Shown here piece by piece: positions 9,466 to 18,095 of a stretch of DNA of 24,316 nt. The position numbers and the translations under genes were made by a program. Origin of the DNA: Seminavis robusta (taxonomy: Eukaryota; Bacillariophyta; Bacillariophyceae; Naviculales; Naviculaceae); contig CAICTM010001693.1 of the NCBI GenBank assembly GCA_903772945.1, positions 1 through 24,316 on the forward strand, given 5' to 3'. The notes under the pieces are model-generated. The model saw only the letters and a list, made by a program, of their open reading frames with translations, was not told where the DNA came from and searched no databases. How positions within the stretch are numbered: the first letter of the stretch is position 1; each line of letters starts with the position of its first letter.

Positions 9466-10037
9466 GGTGGTTTGGGAAAGTTAACTGTTTGTTTAGTGAG
9501 AGAGATTGGATTCGCCGACAGCGTGACATCTTTGGTGTCATCTGAGAAGACAGCGCAGTTTGTTGAAGTAGTGTTGCAGGTGCAAAGCAAGGGAATGATC
9601 CATGTGCTGTTTTTGGCGCTTTGCAGGAGCAGGTTGAAGAATTCACGCCGGAGCAGAATGCCTGAACAATGAAATCTTTTTGTCCTAGCTATTAATAGAC
9701 TATAATAGCTGGCAGCAGCTACCGTAGCTAGCTAGATTGGGAGGATATCCGGGCTCTCGGTGCCAGCGTTCCATCCTTGCACGTAATACAAACTTTGGCT
9801 CGTGGCCCTTATAGGGCACGTTTGTATGTATGGTATTCTTTGCCCCTCTTCCATGCATCACGAGGTTCATTGAAACTTGAATGCACCGGCTATGTAAACA
9901 TCAACTATTATTTAGGTGCGTTCTTTCCGAACTGAATGATTCTACCGTCTTGTGACAACTTTCCAACCAAAGCTGTAGCTAGCACCCCACTTGGAGGACT
10001 ACCTTGTAGATAGAGAATTCCTGCATCACTACCGTAC
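9466..10037. other. Intergenic region between Rieske and MYND genes
   Basis: This 572-bp stretch should carry the Rieske gene's promoter and the MYND gene's 3' UTR. Near 9802-9818 there is a short imperfect hairpin (GGCCCT-TAT-AGGGC). A (CTAG)n-like tract is near 9725-9735. A minus-strand frame at 10093-9908 follows the MYND stop in another frame; it could only be coding if an intron removes the MYND stop. Confidence 0.5.
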
Positions 10038-11858
10038 TTACTTGTGATGGACATTGACGAGATCTTGGTACACGAACCACTTGGCAAAGTCACGGCGTGC
10101 CTTGATCTCTTCCAATGTCATATGATGGTCGTGGTCCAACGTAACCTGCTTCAAGAGAGCCTCCGGAGGCATGGATACACCGTAAAAGTCCTTGTAACGA
10201 AGAATGATCCCGTCGGGATGAAGCAAGGATTCAATCGCGGCAGAGTCCATCTCATAGTTGTCAACCGATGTACCACTGGAACGTGCGCTCATGTCTCGCA
10301 TCGTAAGGGAGGAATTCATGCGGCACAGACGTGGCACCGGAGCGCCCTCCGGGAAGCAGTACACATCGGACAGATCAAGAGATTCGTCCAACGCATCCAT
10401 GGCAATGGAAGCCGCAGCATCGCTCGCCTTTCGAGAATCGTCAATGACTTGTTGAAGGTTGTAAGTCAGTAGCAACTGCACCCAACCGATCCACTGCACG
10501 CACGGGAGCACTCCTTGCTCCTGTGCCACAGTGAGATCCCCCGCCTTGGACGCCACGACTTGATCGTAGTGCTCCTCGGTGCACGCGTCCGTGAAAATCC
10601 ACCACTCACCGCGTTGAATCGCGGCCAGATTTTGGTAGTAAAAGGTCATGCTGGGTCCTTCCAGTGCCTTGGTTGTCATGGTCTGCGTCGGTGCCGCATG
10701 GAGCTGTGGGTCCATCACCATGGTGGCAAAGGACAGGTCAATCAATGGATGGATATGAACGCCATGAATGGATCGTGCTACCGCGGCCTTGGAGATCGTG
10801 CCGAGCGTCTTTCGAATGATGCGGTGTGTGGTTCGGAGCGAGCGGCACTTGATGTTGTGTCCGTCTTCCCACGCCTTGGCCTGACACTGCCGACCACAAT
10901 AGCGTGGGATGTTGCACGAAACACACGTCAAGAGCTCCACTCCAGGGCAGGACTTGCATTCCCAGCAAGTGGTGCGAATCTGTTCTAGGTCCCGCGAGAT
11001 TTCCTGAGGACTGACTGTCAGCGTCGCTTCCTCCAAGTTATCGTCCTCTTGCTTGTGTTCTTGTACGAGACGGTTGTAGCCATCGATGGCTTCTTGGACG
11101 ATATCGCTCCATTCTTCCTCGGTGAGACCAACTAGACGGCAGTGCTTGAGAAAGGCTCCAGTTTCGCCAGCATAATACACGACATCGAAACGATCCTGAA
11201 AGGACCAGCAGGTAGCTTCAAACACTGTTTGAAGCGCGGCCTGTTCGTTTTCGTTATCGGCAGCTTGATTCATTCCCTTGTTCAATGCTCCGAGGAAATC
11301 TGACGACAACTCGCGTTGTTGGTCCGTCCACGCGTCTTTCTGTCGTGTTCCAGGGACCACATGGGCCATGATAATTGCCAGGAGCAGATCATTATCCTTG
11401 CGACGACCATTAGATGCAAGGTTGAACTGTTGATCCAAACACACTGGGATAATGGAGTTATCGTCAGAAGAAGTCTTCTCGTTGCCAATCAACTCGTCGC
11501 CATCGTCGTCGTCGTTGTTGTTAATCAAGCAAAGTTCCGCCTCATCAGACGATGAGTCATCCGAGTCACTGCCACTGGAACATTCCGTGAGAGGAGTTAA
11601 TGGCTCTGAAACCTTGATAGAGGAGACTTCCTTGTCGGCAGATTTCACGATCTCCACAAAGGAAGCTGTGTTGTCGTTGTTGCCTTCAAGAATCTCGCTG
11701 TTCTTGTTACTGCTGCTGACATGACTGTTGCTCTCCTTTTCGGGGGATGCAAGAGCAGGGAACGCCGTTAACGGAGGAGGAGACCCAAGAGCACGGCCAG
11801 TCCATGCCTTGCGTTCTGGTCGTTGTGATCGTCGAGTCGGGTAGCGTTTTCGGGCCAT
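10038..11858 (-). CDS. MYND zinc-finger protein, function unknown (606 aa)
   Basis: A complete MYND finger lies at residues 301-338: C301-x2-C304-x7-C312-x2-C315-x4-Y320-C321-x3-C325-x8-H334-x3-C338. MYND fingers bind two zinc ions and usually mediate protein-protein contacts, often with Pro-x-Leu-containing partners. No SET domain is visible, so it is not a SMYD methyltransferase. The N terminus is strongly basic (ARKRYPTRRSQRPERK), a plausible nuclear localisation signal, followed by Ser/Asp-rich disorder (about 90-135). Residues 155-265 and 345-605 look globular and helical but match nothing I recognise. The stop codon sits in CACAAGTAAGT, a perfect splice-donor consensus, so the last exon could differ from the simple reading. 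The gene is divergent from the Cys-rich plastid gene, 1.06 kb away. Confidence 0.9.
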   Translation of the reverse strand: MARKRYPTRRSQRPERKAWTGRALGSPPPLTAFPALASPEKESNSHVSSSNKNSEILEGNNDNTASFVEIVKSADKEVSSIKVSEPLTPLTECSSGSDSDDSSSDEAELCLINNNDDDDGDELIGNEKTSSDDNSIIPVCLDQQFNLASNGRRKDNDLLLAIIMAHVVPGTRQKDAWTDQQRELSSDFLGALNKGMNQAADNENEQAALQTVFEATCWSFQDRFDVVYYAGETGAFLKHCRLVGLTEEEWSDIVQEAIDGYNRLVQEHKQEDDNLEEATLTVSPQEISRDLEQIRTTCWECKSCPGVELLTCVSCNIPRYCGRQCQAKAWEDGHNIKCRSLRTTHRIIRKTLGTISKAAVARSIHGVHIHPLIDLSFATMVMDPQLHAAPTQTMTTKALEGPSMTFYYQNLAAIQRGEWWIFTDACTEEHYDQVVASKAGDLTVAQEQGVLPCVQWIGWVQLLLTYNLQQVIDDSRKASDAAASIAMDALDESLDLSDVYCFPEGAPVPRLCRMNSSLTMRDMSARSSGTSVDNYEMDSAAIESLLHPDGIILRYKDFYGVSMPPEALLKQVTLDHDHHMTLEEIKARRDFAKWFVYQDLVNVHHK

Positions 11859-12917
11859 TGTCTCAAGATTCTAGTGGCAGCTATCGGGTAGGATAACAAG
11901 AACAAGATCTCTGCACTTGCTTTGGAAAATGAGTGGAAAGGTTGCAACGAGTTTTGGCCATTCGGTTTGGACCAGTCACACTTCAGTCTTCAAAATCTTC
12001 GTCCACGCAGGAGTCCAGAACATCCATCGGTTTCAGGTTGCATGGGCCAGATGAAAAGGGCGACACAACATGTATGTAGCTAGCTAGCTAGCTAGAGTAG
12101 GGAAGTTGCCGGCTTCGTTTCAAGTAAGTCAAAGGGGGGATAGTTATCTGCGGAGGCCTGATAGTTCTTTAAGGAATGGTCTGAAGCTACCTCGATGAGA
12201 GTCCATTAGTACCGGTACCGGTAATACAGGCAAAAAGCAGTTTTGTGGTAGCAAGATCAGTAATTAGTTGCTTCTTGTGTCCACTTCAAAGGCGGCCGCC
12301 GTTGCCACGTGCAATACTATTGATCCCATGATCTGCCTGCCTCCAAGCTACCTGGTACGTCGCCGCCAGCTCCCTTCATGGCTGCTACTGGTACCTCCAT
12401 GCGGCTAGCAGAGCCATCATGCCGTCTCCTGGGCCAAGACGAACCCACACCTCGTCTTTCTTGCCTCCTGGAGTGACACCTCAGCGAAGATCGAGGAGGA
12501 TTGGTTGAGGAGATGATTTGCATGAGGCTTGCACAGGCTTGTGGACGAGAAAACGCATACGTCATCGTTACGAGGCTGCGTATCTTTCCTTCTCGCACAT
12601 CCACCCTCGTCATGCTTTCGTTACCGATACGTGTGTATCCAACATCGGCAGGCCAATTTTTAATGAGAAAAATTATACCAACACCTTGTTGTAATTTAAT
12701 ATCTCAATTATAAACACAACTCTGTGGTTTTGAGAAAGAAAGCAACAAAACGATAGCAATTCTATAGGGTATATTTCGAATATCTCTGGAAACAAGTTTC
12801 TAGTTTTTAAATAGCGATGGTGACGTTCGAGACTCAACTTTCCTTGAGGTCCATTGAACGACCATCAATGAGTATCTTCACAATTTCAATCCAAGTGGCA
12901 GCTTTGACTATTCGACC
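11859..12917. other. Divergent intergenic region (MYND / Cys-rich plastid protein)
   Basis: This 1.06-kb interval between two divergent start codons should contain both promoters. It holds a (CTAG)n tract at 12077-12095, the 14-bp palindrome TACCGGTACCGGTA at 12210-12223, and an AT-rich stretch about 12655-12810. A TGACGT motif lies at 12821-12826, 92 bp before the plastid-protein ATG. Short frames near 12317-12713 on both strands overlap each other and show no motif. Confidence 0.55.
12821..12826 (+). promoter_or_regulatory. TGACGT (CRE/bZIP-type) motif upstream of Cys-rich gene
   Basis: The TGACGT core begins 97 bp upstream of the start ATG at 12918. This core is the bZIP/CRE-type half site found in diatom CO2/cAMP-responsive elements. 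A single 6-mer is expected by chance every 2 kb or so over both strands, so on its own this is weak. Confidence 0.25.
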
Positions 12918-13517
12918 ATGGCTCCTGTAAGTAGCGTTGAGACGGAGTTGTTGCGGGTTTTCAACATGATTGGAGGTAGTGGTCAATGAAGGGGCTGGGA
13001 TAGAGACAAATAGTTGACTGTGGAATTGCTTCGTGGCAGATTTTTGTTTGTTGGCAAAGCTTGACTCACCTCTGTTGTTGCTTCATTGGCTTTCTTTTTC
13101 CAGTCTAAAATTGTGTACTGCATGACTTGCATGGCAGTTGGCGCTAGCGCCTTTGCCCCTGCTGTTCCTTCCTTCGCGGGTGTTGCCGTTGCAGGAAAGG
13201 CCAGTGTCACAGTTAACCATGCTTCTGGATGTGCCTGTCCGAGCTGCAGCCGAGCATCGACCCATGGAGCCAACTGCCTTTGCAGCGGTTGCGTCAGTGC
13301 TCACTCTGCGGGATGTGCCTGTGCTGCCTGCAGCAAGTCCGCTTTGTCTGCTCAAAGGCACGGATCCGACTGCCTCTGCAGTGGATGCGTGAGCCCCCAT
13401 GCTTCCGGATGCGCTTGTGCTAGCTGCAGCCGAGCATCTGCACATGGAGCCGGATGCGTCTGCAGTGGATGTGTGAGTGCCCACCCTACTGGTTGTGTCT
13501 GTGCTGCCTGCAGCTAA
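12918..13517 (+). CDS. Plastid-targeted cysteine-rich repeat protein, metallothionein-like (two exons, 140 aa)
   Basis: Coding sequence is 12918-12926 joined to 13104-13517. The second exon has no suitable ATG before its hydrophobic start; splicing to a 9-nt first exon (ATG-GCT-CCT) supplies Met-Ala-Pro and gives MAPSKIVYCMTCMAVGASA-FAP. That is a compact signal peptide ending in a textbook ASAFAP plastid-import motif (Phe20 at +1), then an Ala/Ser/Val-rich, acid-free transit segment to about residue 41. The mature part is seven modules of H-x3-C-x-C-x2-C, with Cys at 46/48/51, 61/63/66, 74/76/79, 93/95/98, 106/108/111, 121/123/126 and 134/136/139. That makes 21 Cys and 7 spaced His. Modules pair into roughly 28-residue units. 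Dense Cys/His spacing suggests binding of Zn, Cu or Fe-S in the stroma; this is inference, and I know no named family with exactly this pattern. Confidence 0.85.
12927..13103 (+). other. Intron after a 9-nt first coding exon (177 nt)
   Basis: Donor CCT|GTAAGT at 12927, acceptor TTTCTTTTTCCAG ending at 13103 with a strong pyrimidine tract. It is phase 0 on both sides. The inferred joint turns an otherwise start-less frame into a complete plastid presequence, which is the main support. Confidence 0.82.
13218..13514 (+). repeat. In-gene tandem repeat, about 84-bp units (3.4 copies)
   Basis: Units begin at the His codons at 13218, 13302, 13398 and 13482 and are 84, 96, 84 and 33 (partial) bp long. 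Each full unit encodes two H-x3-C-x-C-x2-C modules: one with SCSRAS-type and one with CSGCVS-type flanks. The 96-bp unit carries a four-codon insertion between its two modules (LSAQ region). The final unit keeps only the first module. Confidence 0.85.
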
Positions 13518-14274
13518 ATTGCTCTCTCCGAAAGGACGCCCTGGAAAGACAGCCAACAAAGATATTAGCCAGCAACAAGCATATTGTTAAGAGCACCCAT
13601 CACCATTACCGAGGGATCTGCTGTACACGGCAGGGAGATGGTGGAGGATCTAAAAATCGTATCACTACTAGAACATAAACCCCTAATTTCATGCAAATGT
13701 AATCACATGGTTATTTCTGAGGTAGTGCGGCTTGACGTGGCAAAATTGTACTGTGCCGGCGGATCAGATCTCATAGCCGTGTGTGCTGGTTATTGGGACT
13801 ACGATAGATCTAGCTAGCTAGAGAAATCCCGAAACCTCGATCCCCTCGACTTCTAGCTAGACCAAGCCAAAACGATGGCGAGCCTGTTTTGGTGATCTTC
13901 ATGGGTGCACAGGTCCTCATCAGGAGATAATATCTAATCAGGGCCTCGATATTCCGAGAGAGACTTTTGGATACCAATATCCTTCTAGCTCGAACGATTT
14001 TATAGAACGTCCTTCGTTGGAAGAGGAATGCCAGAATTTGTAAGCATAGGTCAAGGTTATGATACCGGTAGGGAGCATGACAAGGTTGCTCGTTGCAGAA
14101 ACGTTGCGAACGGCGAACAAGGTATGTATCGGATCTTCTTCTGTTCAACGTGATTTGCCGTTCATCAAACATAACCAATACACTACTGCAAAAACGCTGA
14201 TTACAAATGTATCGGTTCTATACACAGGGTTACTCGCGAAGAAGTAATGGCCAGCTGAACATCAGCTTACATCC
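13518..14274. other. Convergent intergenic region
   Basis: This 757-bp stretch separates the 3' ends of the Cys-rich gene and the phosphoglycolate phosphatase gene. It carries a (CTAG)n tract at 13810-13821 and an ACCGGT near 14063. A 122-codon minus-strand frame (13810-14178) shows no motif, has an irregular composition and overlaps the simple repeat, so I do not call it. Confidence 0.5.
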
Positions 14275-15466
14275 TTAGCTCTCCACCTTCGCTGGGACTT
14301 CCAAGAAGAAGTCGTTGATGGTGTCAGCATACAAGTCAGGTGTGATTGTGTTCTCAGGGCTCAACAGCTTCTCTTCGGTAGTGACACCACTCAATACAAG
14401 AACACTCTTCAACCCATTGTCGGTTCCAAACAAAACATCGGTATCCAACCGATCACCAACCATACAGATGCGTCCCTTATCCAGACCCAGCTTCTCGGCA
14501 AGATAATCAATCATCAGTGGGCTGGGCTTGCCAACTACAGTGGGTTCTTGTCCCGTGCATCCCTTGATGGCTCCAACCATGCTTCCATTTCCAGCCCATT
14601 CCTGAGCATCGGTAAGGTGTGTGACAGCATCCAAGTTTGTGGCAATGAATTCGGCACCACCTTCATTGATACACAGTTGTGCGTATTGGATTTTGTAGTA
14701 GTTGACATTGCGATCAAATCCCACAATGACACCGCCAACATCTTCATCCACAATTAATTTGCCACCAGGACCCATATCGGGTGTCTTGTCAGAATCGGCA
14801 GGACCTCCAATGTATGGGACACCAATCAGATCCAGTTCTTCACAGATACCCACTTCACCAATTACATAGATTTTCTTTCCTGTCTCTTTGAATTTGGTCT
14901 GTTCCAAGTAAGCAGCGGCGGCAAAGGAACTGGAAAAGATTTCTTCAGGAGGAATATCAAGACCCAGAGAGTCAAACTTTTTCTTGTATCCAGCCCGAGA
15001 TTTGGTGGAGTTGTTCGTCACAAAAAACATTTTCTTTCCCAATTTACGGAGTTTCTCCAGTGTTTCAGGGATGCCATCAATCAAGGAATCTCCCCTCCAA
15101 ATCACACCTGTGATGAGGTGGCAGGGCAGCAGAAAAGAAAACCGAAAGTGGTACCATAGATCACAGACAAAAGTGAGACTGATGCTTGCAAAACCAATTT
15201 AACTTCAAATGACTGATTCTCGTACCGTCACAGTCAAAAATGAAAACATCAACTTGATCCAGCAGCTCGCTCTGTGGCTCTGACAATTTGAGGACATTGG
15301 CCATGTTGGTCTGTGTGGCGAACGTTCGTGGTGCTAAGTTGGCACTGGCAATGGCGCCCGCGCGAGATACAATCGTTCTGGATCGAGGGGCAAAGGCTGC
15401 CGCCGTTTTCAAGCCAGAAGCCAACCACATGGTCGAGAGAGCAGCGCTTGGGAGGGAGAACTTCAT
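14275..15466 (-). CDS. Plastid phosphoglycolate phosphatase, HAD superfamily (two exons, 357 aa)
   Basis: Coding sequence (minus) is 15466-15226 joined to 15107-14275. The enzyme dephosphorylates 2-phosphoglycolate made by RuBisCO's oxygenase reaction, the first step of photorespiration. HAD motifs in order: FDCDG (nucleophile Asp78, acid/base Asp80), which reads on across the splice as V-I-W-R-G; FVTNNST; GKPSPLMIDYLAEKLGL with the motif III Lys near 274; and MVGDRLDTDVLFG near 297-308. The cap insertion and overall order fit the NagD/PGP-type branch. The N terminus, MKFSLPSAALSTMWLASGLKTAAA-FAP, is a signal peptide with an ASAFAP-type site, then a basic, Ser/Ala-rich transit peptide. I prefer the Met at 15466; an in-frame Met at 15487 would add seven residues. 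A related p-nitrophenylphosphatase is the alternative, but plastid targeting favours phosphoglycolate. Confidence 0.94.
15108..15225 (-). other. Intron of the phosphoglycolate phosphatase gene (118 nt)
   Basis: On the minus strand it starts GTACGAG and ends CATCACAG. It is phase 1 and splits the Gly codon of the catalytic D-x-D-G motif: G from exon 1 plus GT from exon 2. The rejoined reading DCDGVIWRGDSLIDG matches the family, which makes the splice highly convincing. Confidence 0.92.
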
Positions 15467-15543
15467 GGTCAAGAAAACTGTTTGCAAGAAAATGTCGTCG
15501 ATCGTGGAGGGAGTGTGGGCGAAAGTTCTATTTTGAAAAGTGG

Positions 15544-15578
15544 TGACGTAGGAACGATCTCACGTATGTCAGTGACGT
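15544..15578 (+). promoter_or_regulatory. Pair of TGACGT motifs upstream of phosphoglycolate phosphatase
   Basis: TGACGT at 15544-15549 and again at 15573-15578, 29 bp apart in the same orientation (ACGTCA in the gene's sense), 78-112 bp upstream of the ATG at 15466. TGACGT/ACGTCA cores are the heart of the CO2/cAMP-responsive elements described for diatom carbonic anhydrase and photorespiration genes. A role here is inferred from spacing and pathway only. Confidence 0.4.
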
Positions 15579-15680
15579 GTTAATTTAACCCAGCAGAGTG
15601 CTTTTGCACCCAATTGACAGGCTCTGAGCCCTGTCTCCAGAAGCTCAAAATCCAATGAAGGGCCTGAGCTTGAGAGGGAC

Positions 15681-15723
15681 AGCGGTACCAGTACCAGGTA
15701 CACCACCGGTACCGTACCGGTAC
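15681..15723. repeat. Cluster of GGTACC/TACCGG palindromes
   Basis: Five GTAC-centred units in 43 bp, ending ACCGGTACCGTACCGGTAC. It is the longest array of this element in the window and lies about 215-255 bp upstream of the phosphatase start codon. Confidence 0.75.
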
Positions 15724-16005
15724 AGACAAGTGCTTCGCTTCATTCAAGTGAGTGCGAGTCGTTGCCGACAACCTCTTCCTGATTGCTCAACTTCGTCTCT
15801 TCAACGATGCCCACCCGAAGCTTTAATGACAGCTAACTTAATTAATATGCTCTAGCTACTACAGTGAATTGGTAGCTGTATGACTAAAAAGTTCGTAATG
15901 CCATTGATTGTTTGCTTAGCTAGCGAATTTACGTAATGTACTACTATACAACCATTTGACCAAACCATGTCATGTCATCTTCTGCTGCACGGTCACTATC
16001 ATGAA

Positions 16006-16326
16006 CTAAATATTGTGCGGGTATTTCCGAACACTGCTGTCTTTGTCGATCTCACCTCCTGCCGCCACTGCATAGACAAACACACCCAAGATTATCAGCG
16101 CTAGCAAGAGCATTGGTACCCAGAGCCAATCGTAAACTGTCACAGCTGAGGTTATTTCGTCCATATGACCACCATCTTTGTCTTCGTCATTGGAATGTTG
16201 CGTTGATTCGTCCTTTTCAGCGCGAGGGGTCGGAAGTTTCCCGGTCTCTACATCAATTGAGGACTCCTGGATTGTTGCCGATTGTGCCCCTTCCTTGGTT
16301 TCCTTGCTGGCTTCAGACATGACCAT
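16006..16326 (-). CDS. Small acidic single-pass membrane protein, unknown function (106 aa)
   Basis: Residues 1-60 are hydrophilic and acidic (E/D/S/T/Q-rich, including HSNDEDKDGGHMDE). One strong hydrophobic segment follows at about 67-89 (WLWVPMLLLALIILGVFVYAV), then a short polar tail of about 17 residues. There is no signal peptide, so it is likely tail-anchored or type II, with the acidic part in the cytosol. A second Met at residue 3 (16320) could be the start. I recognise no family. The clear split into a disordered acidic part and a clean membrane segment argues that this is a real gene and not a chance frame. Confidence 0.58.
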   Translation of the reverse strand: MVMSEASKETKEGAQSATIQESSIDVETGKLPTPRAEKDESTQHSNDEDKDGGHMDEITSAVTVYDWLWVPMLLLALIILGVFVYAVAAGGEIDKDSSVRKYPHNI

Positions 16327-16854
16327 CGAATTTCAACTTCAAGACGTCTTGTTGGTGATGTTCTACGGTGTGGTTGGAAGAAGGGAGTGCGTTGAATCGA
16401 GATTGTATGAATGAATGAATCTGGAACAAGCGTTTCTGGTTGCCTGTTGTTGCTTGAGATACCCTGTGTGGACAATTTGTCGCGTCGTTGCTTTCTTTGC
16501 GGATAGTTAATTGTTGTGGCTCCAATAACCAAAAAGGCGCCGCATTGGGAAGTCGTTCGCGAATCGCAGAACCCTCCTGATAACAGCGTTCGCCTTGGAT
16601 TCCCGACTGACACTTGTTACTCTGCCAGAAGCATCCAGCTAAAAGTTCGCCATTGGCTGACTGGAAGAACAAACCAATAAACAAACAAACTGCATGCAGA
16701 CTTGGATGGATAGAACGGCGAAATCACAGATTCATGTGGGAGGGAAGGGGCCGTATCCGAGCTCTAGAGTGGAGACAGGGAGACAGCTTCACGTTTCATC
16801 TCCATGTCGTCTCATCTCACGGAACGCACCACCGCCGTTTCTGCTGTTGAATCT
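16327..16854. other. Intergenic region, nothing supported
   Basis: Upstream of the small membrane-protein gene. Several overlapping frames of 66-123 codons exist on both strands, but none shows a motif or a plausible composition. Short AAAC repeats occur near 16675-16690. Confidence 0.5.
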
Positions 16855-17088
16855 TCATGCGTGCATTGTCAACTCACTATCATCCAATAGATACTGCATA
16901 CGGTATGGGAGGACCGGTAGCGGTGGCACCCACTTGTCTTCTCCTTCTTCGACGTCAATGGTGGACAACGGTACTTCAGCAACTGCGGTTTGGTTCCGAA
17001 TGTAACGAGCACCTGTGCGACATGTTTTGTCTACTTCCACATGTGCACGTTGCGCACACCATTGACCCCCTTTTGCGTCGAATGCGTG
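16855..17088 (-). other. Possible orphan coding exon (77 codons, no start)
   Basis: The minus-strand frame from just after a TCTAG (possible splice acceptor at 17091-17089) to TGA at 16855 reads like protein. It has a Cys/Arg-containing start, then VAEVPLSTIDVEEGEDKW, then PPLPVLPYRMQYLLDDSEL. The frame has no ATG near its beginning, so it would be a terminal exon. No clear donor was found upstream, and the DUF6824 gene stops at 17350 in the same direction. It could be a lost exon, a relic or chance. I do not recognise a family. Confidence 0.25.
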
Positions 17089-17349
17089 CTAGAGCAGCAG
17101 CGATGACATCTGGGTAGAAGCGTAGAATCTCAGAAACGTATACGGTACCGGTATCCACCAGTGTGGTACGGTAATGCATTAGTTTGAGAAGTCTTGGTCT
17201 TAAGAAATGAATGGTTACTTTTGTTACATGGCTTGGAGGTGTGTGTGGACTACCGTATGGAGGTGCGGATTATGGAGGCTTGCATAGACATGAAGGAACA
17301 CAGCAGCCTGGATTCTTGGCTGCACTTTAGGAAGCTGCCGTTTGCTGCT

Positions 17350-18095
17350 TTAATGGCATTCGTTGAGAGGAAGACGGCACATGCGGCAACGTTTGCGTGG
17401 ATTGTTGTGTTCGGGTGTGACGGCTCGCTTCTTCTTTGGCATTTCCTCGCTCCCCTTCGTCATAATAGCCGGCCCTGTGCTACCCCCGCCCAAGATGCTG
17501 TCGTCATCATCACTCTCCCCTTCCTCTACAAACAAGGGAATGAACTGAGTTCCCTCGATTCTGGCTGCTTCCTTGCCAAACGATTCATAGAAATCAAAGC
17601 TTTGAATAAGCTCCTCTACGCCATGTGCACCCACATCCTCCACCACCCCCACCTCCTCGTCATCTTTGGGCCAGTACACGCCATCAATCTTGAGAGCATT
17701 CTTGAGCTTGGAATCACAGAGTGCTGTACGAATCTTTTCACGAATTCTCTGATAGGAAGCCTCTTCCCAGATGCCACGGTGGTTCTTCTCAACAAACTTT
17801 CGTTGTTCGGCCTCGCAGAGCTGCGTCTGGATGCGTTTGATGAAAAGGTTCTTGTCGTCGTTGGTACGGAGCAGCAGATATGGGATTTGATTGTCTCGGA
17901 TGAGTGCAACATAGCGTTTGTTGCCAGCTGTAATGTTTGTTTGGAACAAATAGTCGCCAAGCAATATTGGTCAGAGAGAGGAAGGACGAGGTTTGTTGGG
18001 ATCAACGGTCTCGGCAATCCTTGGCACTTACGGTGGTGGTTCGACCCAGAACCCTTACCAAAGCGGATCCACTGAGGGTCGGGCTTGGAGGACAT
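17350..18095 (-). CDS. DUF6824-domain protein with nuclear-type basic motif (two exons, 213 aa)
   Basis: Coding sequence (minus) is 18095-18032 joined to 17927-17350. After splicing the N terminus reads QWIRFGKGSGSNHHPGNKRY. This is the F-G-x-G ... H-x-G-N-x2-Y signature of the stramenopile-rich domain I recognise as DUF6824. Then comes a helical region with Y38 and K47, then KRIQTQL and a W-x-E segment, ending near residue 90. The domain's function is unknown; it is often found in expanded, putatively regulatory diatom families. The C-terminal half is acidic, then carries P-K-K-K-R (185-189), close to a classical nuclear localisation signal. It ends RKRC-RMC-x6-C-H (C202, C205, C212, H213), a possible small zinc site at the extreme C terminus. 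A long plus-strand frame over the same DNA is an antisense shadow. Confidence 0.84.
17928..18031 (-). other. Intron of DUF6824 gene A (104 nt)
   Basis: Starts GTAAGT and ends AACATTACAG on the minus strand, phase 1. It splits the Pro codon of His-His-Pro-Gly-Asn. Splicing creates the conserved H-P-G-N motif, which neither unspliced frame contains, and removes an in-frame TGA. Confidence 0.88.

Larger units (their letters stand above)
15467..16005. other. Promoter-side intergenic region of the phosphatase gene
   Basis: Between the phosphatase start and the stop of the membrane-protein gene. It contains two TGACGT motifs (15544-15549 and 15573-15578) and a dense cluster of TACCGG/GGTACC palindromes at 15681-15723. 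It also has a T/A-rich stretch with TTAATTTAA near 15580. No protein-coding frame is convincing. Confidence 0.55.

Noticed and set aside
13083..13559. 158-codon minus-strand Ser/Ala/Gly-rich frame
   Set aside because: Shadow of the Cys-rich repeat gene: its repeats mirror the sense-strand repeat, and it lacks targeting or domain features.
13810..14178. 122-codon minus-strand frame
   Set aside because: No motif, irregular composition, overlaps a (CTAG)n tract, and lies in a convergent 3' region.
17194..18075. 293-codon plus-strand open frame
   Set aside because: It is antisense to the spliced DUF6824 gene, whose motifs and splice sites are much better supported; the frame has no recognisable domain.
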